Source of the DNA: an uncultured Bacteroidales bacterium
GTDB lineage: Bacteria > Bacteroidota > Bacteroidia > Bacteroidales > Muribaculaceae
Direction of reading: 5' to 3'
Assembly: GCA_902772455.1 (NCBI GenBank)
Contig: CACYAW010000005.1
Location: 1 to 59,236, forward strand
Length of the DNA stretch: 59,236 nucleotides
Part shown: one piece after another, positions 16,749 to 25,800 of the stretch
Numbering within the stretch: the first letter of the stretch is position 1
How the letters are laid out: every line of letters starts with the position of its first letter
The notes under the pieces: model-generated
What the model was told of the DNA's origin: nothing
The model's input: the letters and a program-made list of their open reading frames with translations, nothing else
Databases searched by the model: none
Position numbers and translations under genes: made by a program

Positions 16749-16755
16749 CCGCACG

Positions 16756-19320
16756 ATGAGACGCTTGATAACACATATCACTTGCCTGCTTGCTGTCATG
16801 TTTGTGGCATTGACGGCTATGGGTCAACAGATGCCTGTGACTCAAATCACGGGCCTGGTGCGTGACTCATTATCCCACGATGGCATCCCTTATGCATCCA
16901 TCTCGCTCATGGGCACCAACGAGGGCACCCTGGCTACCGACCGCGGCGGCTTCACCGTCAACTCCAGGGCCAAATTCACTAAACTGCGTGTTACGGCTAT
17001 GGGCTATAAGCCCAAAGAAGTGGAAATCAAGCCGGGGCAGGGGAGTGTTATACTCATCGACCTGGTGGCGACAGGTGTCGAACTTGACGAACTGGTTGTC
17101 CACAAGGGAAAGGAAAAATACAGCAAGAAGAACAATCCCGCTGTGGAGATGATCAAGAAACTGCGGGAGCGTCGTGATGACAACGACCCGCGCCGCCATC
17201 CGCACTATGGCTATTCCCAGTATGAGCGCATGATGTTGGGATTCGGCAACCTCAACGATATCATCAGCAAACCAGAGGAACAGGCGTGGATCGATGAGTA
17301 TGCCGACACGTCGTTGCTCACAGGCAAGCGCATCCTTCCCATCTCTATCAAGGAGACCGTCGCCCGCGACTACTATGGTGACGGGGGCCATAAACAGATT
17401 ATTCTGGGCACCCGCCATGCCGGAATCGACGAGCGCATCGATCAGGAAAACATCAAGAAGATATTGGACGATTTCATGGGCGAAATCGACATCTTCCAGA
17501 ATGATGTGGCTCTGCTGACCAACCGTTTTGTCAGTCCCCTGTCACGCATCGCGGTGGATTTCTACAAGTTCTACCTCAACGATACGGTCGATGTGGACGG
17601 TGAGCGTTGTGCCGTGCTGAGTTTCGTGCCGTTCACGCCTCAGACTTTCGGTTTCCTGGGCCGTCTCTACGTTTCGCTCGAGGACACCACGATGTTCATC
17701 AAACGCGTGTCGATGGGCGTTCCTCATGACATCAACCTGAACTATGTGGACCGCATGAGCATTGTGCAGGACTTTGAACGGGCGCCCAACGGATCACGCC
17801 TCAAGGTTCGCGACGATGTCGAGGTGAGCTTCAAGCTCATGCCCGGCGTGCCCGAGGCTTTTGCCCGGCGCGAGACCTCCTATCGTGACCACAACTTTGA
17901 GCGGCCCGAGGGCGGCGTGTTCACTTTCAAGGGAGAACAGGCAACAGGCAGTGGGGCCGATTTCATGCCCGACGAGTTTTGGCAGGAATACCGTCCTGCC
18001 GAGTTGCGCACGACCACGGCAACGATGCAGGGCCTGATGAAACGGCTGCGAGGCTCCAAACTGTTCTATTGGGCTGAGCAGGTGATTATTGTCATGGTCA
18101 ACGGCTATGTGCCCACGGCACGGGTCAGCAAGTTTGACGTGGGCCCCTTGAACACCATCATCAGCGGCAACTCACTGGAAGGCGTAAGGCTGCGCTTGGG
18201 TGGCATGACCAATGTGAGCCTGAGCCGCCATTGGTTTGCCCGCGGCTATGTGGCCTATGGTACGCGTGATGAGAAGTTCAAGTACATGGGTTCGCTGGAA
18301 TATTCGTTCACGCCCAAGAAATCGCTCGACCAGGAGTTCCCAATCCACAGCCTGCGGCTCACGCACCGCTATGATGTGGACAAACTCGCGCAGCATTATC
18401 TCTATACCAACCCCGACAACATGTTCCTGACGCTTCGTCGCCACAAGGACGTGAGAATGCAGTACCTGCGCACGACCCGTTTGGAATATCGCCACGAATG
18501 GTACAACCACTTCTCCATCGCCCTGGGTATCGAGCACAACATCCATGAGGCCACCCAGTATGTGCCTTTCCAATATGCCGACGGCACTGGACGACAGCGT
18601 TACACCCAGGCTGGATTTACGCTCCAGCTGCGCTTTGCGCCGGGCGAAACCTTCTATCAGGCGCGGTCTTACCGCATTCCCATCAACATGGATGCCCCCA
18701 TCATCACCTTGACCCAAACCTATATGCCCAAGGGCTTCATGGGCAGTCTGCACGAGGTGAACAAGACCGAATTAGGCTTGCAGAAGCGGTTCTGGTTCTC
18801 GGCCTTCGGCTATGCCGACGTCATCGTCAAGGGCGAGAAGGTGTGGAGCAAAGTGGCTTATCCCGACCTGCTGATGCCCAACGTCAACCTCTCTTACACC
18901 ATCCAGCCCGAGAGTTACGCCCTGATGAAACCCATGGAATTCATCAACGATCAGGCCCTGTCGTGGGACCTGACCTACTGGGGCAACGGCATCCTGATGA
19001 ACCGCCTGCCGCTCATCAAGAAGCTGCGCCTGCGCGAGGTGTTGACCCTGCGAGGCATCTGGGGCAGCCTCAGCGACAAGAACAATCCCAATGCAGTAAA
19101 AACGCAAAATCCTGCGTCTCCCTCTACAAGCGGCCTCTTCCTGTTCCCCAGCGATGCCCCTTGCCAGCCCATGGGCGACAAGCCCTACATGGAAGCCGGA
19201 GTGGGCCTCGACAACATCCTCACCATCCTGCGCATCGACTACGTCTGGCGCCTGACCTACCGCGACCACGCCGGCTCCGACCGCCACGGCATCCGCATCC
19301 AACTCCACTTCAACTTCTAA
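16756..19320 (+). CDS. Outer-membrane protein with carboxypeptidase-regulatory-like plug domain (DUF5686 family)
   Basis: An 854-residue envelope protein. A signal peptide (about 1-23, ending TAMGQ) is followed by a CarboxypepD_reg-like beta-sandwich (about 30-110; I-T-G-L-V-R-D, then P-Y-A-S-I, D-R-G-G-F and V-T-A-M-G-Y). The rest matches DUF5686: K-K-N-N-P-A-V-E-M-I-K-K, S-Q-Y-E-R, and long amphipathic strands to a C-terminal phenylalanine (HFNF), as expected for a beta-barrel. It is TonB-receptor-like in organisation but smaller. The substrate and role are unknown. The start at 16756 gives an intact signal peptide and lies almost on top of the -7 box. Confidence 0.88.
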   Translation: MRRLITHITCLLAVMFVALTAMGQQMPVTQITGLVRDSLSHDGIPYASISLMGTNEGTLATDRGGFTVNSRAKFTKLRVTAMGYKPKEVEIKPGQGSVILIDLVATGVELDELVVHKGKEKYSKKNNPAVEMIKKLRERRDDNDPRRHPHYGYSQYERMMLGFGNLNDIISKPEEQAWIDEYADTSLLTGKRILPISIKETVARDYYGDGGHKQIILGTRHAGIDERIDQENIKKILDDFMGEIDIFQNDVALLTNRFVSPLSRIAVDFYKFYLNDTVDVDGERCAVLSFVPFTPQTFGFLGRLYVSLEDTTMFIKRVSMGVPHDINLNYVDRMSIVQDFERAPNGSRLKVRDDVEVSFKLMPGVPEAFARRETSYRDHNFERPEGGVFTFKGEQATGSGADFMPDEFWQEYRPAELRTTTATMQGLMKRLRGSKLFYWAEQVIIVMVNGYVPTARVSKFDVGPLNTIISGNSLEGVRLRLGGMTNVSLSRHWFARGYVAYGTRDEKFKYMGSLEYSFTPKKSLDQEFPIHSLRLTHRYDVDKLAQHYLYTNPDNMFLTLRRHKDVRMQYLRTTRLEYRHEWYNHFSIALGIEHNIHEATQYVPFQYADGTGRQRYTQAGFTLQLRFAPGETFYQARSYRIPINMDAPIITLTQTYMPKGFMGSLHEVNKTELGLQKRFWFSAFGYADVIVKGEKVWSKVAYPDLLMPNVNLSYTIQPESYALMKPMEFINDQALSWDLTYWGNGILMNRLPLIKKLRLREVLTLRGIWGSLSDKNNPNAVKTQNPASPSTSGLFLFPSDAPCQPMGDKPYMEAGVGLDNILTILRIDYVWRLTYRDHAGSDRHGIRIQLHFNF

Positions 19321-19877
19321 ATCGAGTGAATAAAGCCATCACCCGCTTTAATCACTTGAGGTCAAGACTTTAAGGATTAGAGATGATGGGCTCTAGATCC
19401 AGGTCTTCATGTCAAAAAGCAATAGACAGTCTTTTATCTATTCTATTGACTAACTATCTATTCTGCAACTGTTAAGGCCTCATGTTTTCTTGGCTTTTAA
19501 AAGCAAAAAAGGTGGGGCGGAACCGTTAATTTTTATTAACAATTGTCCGATCAATCAACCGCTGCAATATTACTGATACATTCACACCATCACAACGATA
19601 AAAAGGATTTTCAAGCATAACATCACAATTAAGTTGCTTATTTAAAATAATTATTGTATCTTTGCACCGAGCTGGTGAAAGAATTGATTACTGACATCCC
19701 AAGCATGGTGGAACGAATAATATTGTCATCAGTATATCTCATTTGTTGAACATTGTCATCTAGAGCTATACTGTGTTGTCCTCACTCTATTGTTTGTTCC
19801 TATCTATTACTAATTAACTCCAAGTTACTGATTATGGTATTCTGAGGACTAATGCCATCAAAAAACTAATTACCAAA
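19321..19877. other. 557-base intergenic region before the LRR giant
   Basis: No gene is recognised. It holds an imperfect hairpin after the DUF5686 stop (19326-19356), a 12-bp palindrome (19493-19504), a 6-bp stem with TTTT loop (19525-19540), and a strong promoter at 19634-19664. From that promoter the leader before the next start codon would be about 210 bases. That leader contains a 14-codon open frame (19705-19749) with no ribosome-binding site. Confidence 0.6.
19634..19664 (+). promoter_or_regulatory. Promoter of the LRR giant
   Basis: TTG (19634-19636), 20 bases, then TATCTTTG (19657-19664): a full consensus match. Transcription should start near 19668, about 210 bases upstream of the start codon. 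Confidence 0.7.
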
Positions 19878-22800
19878 ATGAGAAAATTTCTACTTAACCT
19901 TCGATTAGCATTATTTTGGCTACTGCTATTCGGAAACGCACCGCATGTGTTTGCTGACTATTTTGTTGACCAAGGTATAGCATACTATACCACAAGTAAT
20001 AATACTGTGGCAGTGACATCAAACGGAGCTTCACCTTATTCTGGTTCTATTACAATTCCACAAACAGTTACTCACATTGTTCATTCTGGCTATGAAAATT
20101 TTAAAATCACATTTACTGTAACATCAATTGAGGGGTCTGCATTTTACGATTGCGCAGGGCTGCAGTCAGTTTCAATACCTAATACAGTTATCAGTATAGG
20201 CGATCAAGCTTTTTATGGGTGTTCTAATCTCAAGAGCATAGTTATCCCAAATGGCGTTCAAAAAATTGGCAGGTCTGCTTTCCAGGACTGTACTGGGCTC
20301 ACCAGCGTGTCGATGGCAAATTCGGTAAGCACCATAGGTGATAATCTATTCTATGGTTGTACTAGTCTAAATAATGTAGTATTGTCATCTTCTATTAACA
20401 CGATGACGAATACATTCTTTGGATGTTCAAGTCTAAACAGTATCGTAATTCCATCCTCAATTACTAAAATCGACGGTGCTTTTACAGGATGTACATCATT
20501 AAAGCAGGTTGTTCTCCCCAATTCATTGGAAACTATCGGAACCAGGTGTTTTGAAGACTGTTCATTACTCACCGATCTCTTTATTCCCAATTCTGTCACC
20601 TCAATTGGACAAATGGCATTTAACAACTCGGGATTGACAGCCATTGAAATTCCATTCTCGACAACGGAGATAGGGCGTGACGCTTTTATGAATTGCCATA
20701 ACCTGATGTCAGTAACAAGCAGACCGTTTGGACCTCCCGCGATGGCCAATAAAGGCTGTTTCAGCAACGACACCTATGATCAAGCATCATTCTATGTGCC
20801 TAATTTTGTCAAGAACACTTATCAGACAACAAACTGGTGGAACTCATTCAAGAATATCATCGGAAAATCTGAATTAGATAATGCCTACGACAGGGTCATT
20901 AATGGCATATACTATATGATCACAAGTGACAATTCCGTCAGTGTCACCTTCAAGGATAATAATTACAACAGCTATAGCGGGAATGTCACTATTCCATCAA
21001 CAGTCAATATCGATGGAAAAACCTACCAAGTAACTGAAATTGGCTATTGTGCATTCAAGAATTGCTCTGGGCTGGTTAGTGTCACAATCCCTAACAGTGT
21101 GACCTCCATTGCTGGACAGGCTTTTATAAACTCTGGATTAACAGCCTTGACACTGCCTGGCAGTATGGAATACATTGGGCCAAGTGCATTTAACAATTGT
21201 GATGAAATCAAGACGTTAACAATACCTGAATCCGTTGTTTCCATTGGCAGTAACGCTTTTGCATACTGCGATAGGATCACTTCTTTGACCTGGAATGCAA
21301 AGAATTGCAGATCAAATGGTAATCTTGATGCAAGAAATATAACTCAAGTGACAATAGGCAACTCTGTAGAAGTCCTCCCTGAGTATTTCGTTTCCAATTC
21401 TAAAATCACTCAGGTATCATTGCCCGAATCGCTTGTCGCAATAGGTGGTTATGCATTCATGGGTTGTGCAGGTCTTTCTACATTGACAGTTCCATCTCAT
21501 GTTAAGGAGATTGGGAAAAACGCTTTTTCAAATACTAACATCAGTTCACTGACATGGAATGCCGTGAGTTGCTATTCTAATGGCAACATGGCTACTTATA
21601 ATATCACTCAAGTCACAATCGGTGACGGTGTTGTGATGTTACCCTCAGGCTTTGTACAATATTCTGGTATTACCTCTATCACGATACCCAATAGCGTGAC
21701 ACAAATTTCTGGCGAAGCATTCTCTGGATGCAGTAGCTTGAATAATCTGGTAATACCCGAATCGATTGAGTCCATCGGTCCCGATGCATTTAATTATTGT
21801 TATGGCTTAACAAACTTGACGTGGAATGCTATTGACTGCGGTAACACTGGCAACATGACCTGTGATAATGTCACTCAAGTAAGCATAGGAAACAAAGTAA
21901 AGAAAATTCCTAACCGTTTCTGTATGAATTCCGGAATATCTTCTTTTGTATTACCTGCTACAGTTGATACGATTTGCGATGAGGCATTCATGAATTGTCA
22001 TCAGCTAACAAGAGTCACTATCCCCAACTCAGTCACTCATATTGGAAGTGCTTCATTTACATGGTGCAATGCTGTCACAAGTATAACTGTTCAAAATGGG
22101 AATCTCAATTATGATTCAAGAAACGATTGCAATGCCATTATTGAGAAGTCAACTAGTGCATTACTAGTTGGTTGCAAAAACACTGTAATTCCTAATAATA
22201 TTAAGGTTATCAGTTATGCAGCATTCGCTGGCTGTACTGGCTTAACGAGTGTTTTAATCCCCAATTCCGTCACATCCATCGGCGGCTCTGCGTTCTATGG
22301 CTGCAGTGGACTGACTGAAATCACCATCCCAAATTCTGTCACTTCCATCGGAGTCTCTGCATTCTATGGCTGCAGTGGACTGACTGAAATCACCATCCCA
22401 AATTCTGTCACTTCCATCGGAGTCTCTGCATTCTATGGCTGCACAGCGCTGAAAACGGTTAATTTCAATGCCGAGAATTGTAGTGATTTCAATTCTTCCT
22501 ACCATCCCTTCACTGATTGTCCGATTGATAGAATTGTCTTTGGGGATAATGTGAAAAAGATACCAGGCTACTTTGCTAAAGGGTTGACTAGCTTAACTGA
22601 AATCACCATCCCAAATTCTGTCACTTCCATCGGAGTCTCTGCATTCTATGGCTGTACCGCGTTAATGCAAGTGACTTTGGGCACAGGAATAACCCATATC
22701 GATTCATACGTCTTCTATAATTGCACTCATCTCCAAACACTTATCTGCTTGCCACTGTCACCACCTTCAATTGATTCTTATACTTTTTATGGCGTTCCGA

Positions 22801-25800
22801 GTACAATGACAGTCTATGTGTTTCCATCAGCAATAGAAGCATATCAGAATGCCAATTATTGGAAGAACTATCCAATTGAGGTTGCTGTGTTTAATGTTTT
22901 TGATCTCAAGGTCAATCTTCCTAATGGGATCGATGTTGCCAAGTATGCCAATATGAAGTTGGCGATAACCCAAAAGGATGGTGACCAAACCTTACACTAC
23001 ATCATCAATGATAAACTATCTTACACCTTTGCCAATCTTAATAAAAACACTGTTTGGGATGTGGTGCTGACCAATCAATATGGCGACGAATTCGGCAAGA
23101 TTGAGGATGTTGTGGTAGGTGAAGAGGATGCTGCTGTCACTTTCCCATCATTAAAGAAGCCGCAGACAGTGACCTTGAAGGTAAAAACGCCCAGCGGTCA
23201 AGATGTTACGGCACAAACAAAAATCACTTGGAAAGACGAGAATGGCGAATTGCTTGAACAGAGTAATCAAATTGCTGGTCTGCCCGCAGGACGCAAACTA
23301 AACTATAGTGTCACGTTGCCCCAGGAACTGGCGACGGCTTACGCCTTGCCTGCAGACATGAGCTATACGGTCAAGGACGGGGGCAATACTATCGTTTGCC
23401 AGTTGACGGCCATTGCACAAGCAAAACTGAGCGGAAAAGTCAAGGAAGCGACTTCTAACCAACCGATCTATGGCGCAAGTATTTCGGCTACCCAGTCATT
23501 CGCGGGTGGTAATTCCAACACCTTGACGACAACGACTGACAATCAAGGTCTTTATAACCTTGATGCCTTGGCCGCTCCCACGACGTTGACGATAGCCGCC
23601 CAGGGATATATCAGCCAAACGCTTGATTGTGACGAATTGATGACCGGAGGCAATAACATTACATTACCTGATGTGGTGCTCCAGCCCATCACAGGCGCTG
23701 TCGTCAATGTCAACTTGACCTACACTTCTGCTCATGCCGTGGGCGAGACGGCTGAAACCCAGAACTGGTACAACGATTATAACAATGTGGACTATGAGGT
23801 CTATAACAAAACCACGGGCCATGTTATCACGAACATCAGTGTTCAGTATCCGCAAATTGTCCTGCTGGAGGATGTCAATGACGGAGATGTGCTGGAATTG
23901 ACGGCAAGCAGTCGCAAAGATGCTTTCATGCCTGTAAAAACGACAGTTACCATTGCCGAGCAACGTGCGACTGCCACATTCAACATTTTGGAATGGGGAC
24001 AGGTTATGGCAAAATTCATGAAGAATATCAACCCGAAGGTAAGAGGTTCGCTCTACGACGCTGAGAACAAGTTCGTCATGGGTGCCGACTATACTGGCTG
24101 CACCTTGACCATTGATAACCTGCCTGATGGCGATTACAAACTCATCACGATGGGCAAGAGCGACTTCTTTAACTCCATCTATGATCTGGATCAGTTTGAC
24201 AATGCAGGATTAAACGAGGGTGAGGACTATGTCAAACATAACGTGCAAGTCGAGAGTGGCATTATCAGCGACGTTTCCATCAACGAAGTGCCGTTCTTTG
24301 ACGAGAGCAAGTTCTACTATACCGAATCACCGACCTCATTTACGGTCAATAAGCCCAATATCGTGGTCGGCAACTACCTGACCTTTAGGGTACAAGTTGA
24401 CTTTAAGGAACAATATGCCGATAAGGTCAGCGATGTGCAACTGATCATCGACCTGCCGGAATCCTGTTCGTTTATCGACAATTCGGTATTGATAGGCGCA
24501 TCATCAGGTGGCTATACCCAACAAGGAAATCGCATTACCGTACCTATGTCGATGGCAGAAAATGCAAACGTCGTTCGTTTCTGCGCCATCCCTATTGAGG
24601 CCGGCAATTTTGCCCCCAGTGCTTTTGTCAAGTTCAAGTTAAACGGCAAGACAATCACCCAACCCATCGGAAATGCGAAATTCAATGCGAGAGGTTTGTC
24701 AATCGATATGGTTTCACTAACCGCTGATACGACGATACAAGTAAATGGGACTGCATATCATGGTCAATCCGTTAAAATCTATGATGGAAATGTACTGATT
24801 GGCCAAACACAATGTCGTGTCGACGGTTACTGGTCTGCATCAGTTGATCTGTATAAACCATATAGCCATCCTTATCATCATATTCAGGCTGAAATTGAAA
24901 TAAACAATGGTTCAAGACAAGGCTTGTTTTTAAAGACAGAAAGCAAGATTGTAGAATATGACAAGAATGCAATTTTAGTTTCTAAAGTGACCCAATATAA
25001 TGAACAGCGTGGTCCAACCCCTTATTTAATCACGTTAGATTATTTTGATCCGAATCAGCCAAGTCAGCACTATAGCTACGATATGTATGACAACCATCGG
25101 ACTTTTACTTATACTATCGACTTTACCAATAATAGTGCTGTTTCAAATGTAATGCTGTATGTTAGAACTGCAAAAGATCATTGGTGGCCGCTTACTGCAA
25201 CCTATAATGCGCAAAAAGACCTCTGGGTGACTGCTGGCGAATTTGGCAATGCTCAGGACGCAGACCTCCCTGTCAATGTTGCAGTGGATTATGATTATGA
25301 ACATAAAACTGATGACGAAGATATCAATGATGCCATGCTGGAAGATTTCGCAAATTGTTTCGATAATATGATTAGTGAAATCGATGCAGCATATATGAAT
25401 GCAGAATGTGAGATGATATCGGAATCTGATGATTGCTATGTGTTCTCTGTTTCACCGAATGGTTATGATACTCAAGAATATTATGAATTTCAGATTCTTG
25501 ATTATGAACAGACCGTTCAGCAGTATCAGCAACGTAATCAGCAGCAAGATTATTATTCTATCAAAAATGATTCTACTGATATTGGCTTTGCGCTTAATTT
25601 CAATGAGGATTCTACATATACAACGATAATATGGGATAACATTGAACAAATGGCCTTCCAGTTAGTGATTCTTCGTGGCGATGACTATAACAGGAATCTT
25701 GGCCCCAAACGGATTGTTCCATTCCTTCTTGGAGCTGGATTTAGTATTGGTCTTGAAATATGGGAGTACCATAAAGGAATGGAGATAATTAATGATTATT

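Noticed and set aside
19705-19749. Leader peptide (14 codons) in the leader of the LRR giant
   Set aside because: No ribosome site, no attenuator-like codons and no conserved feature; kept only as a note on the leader.
22254-22505. Repeat array in the LRR gene as a CRISPR
   Set aside because: The units are contiguous, in frame with a 23-residue LRR period and have no spacers between them.
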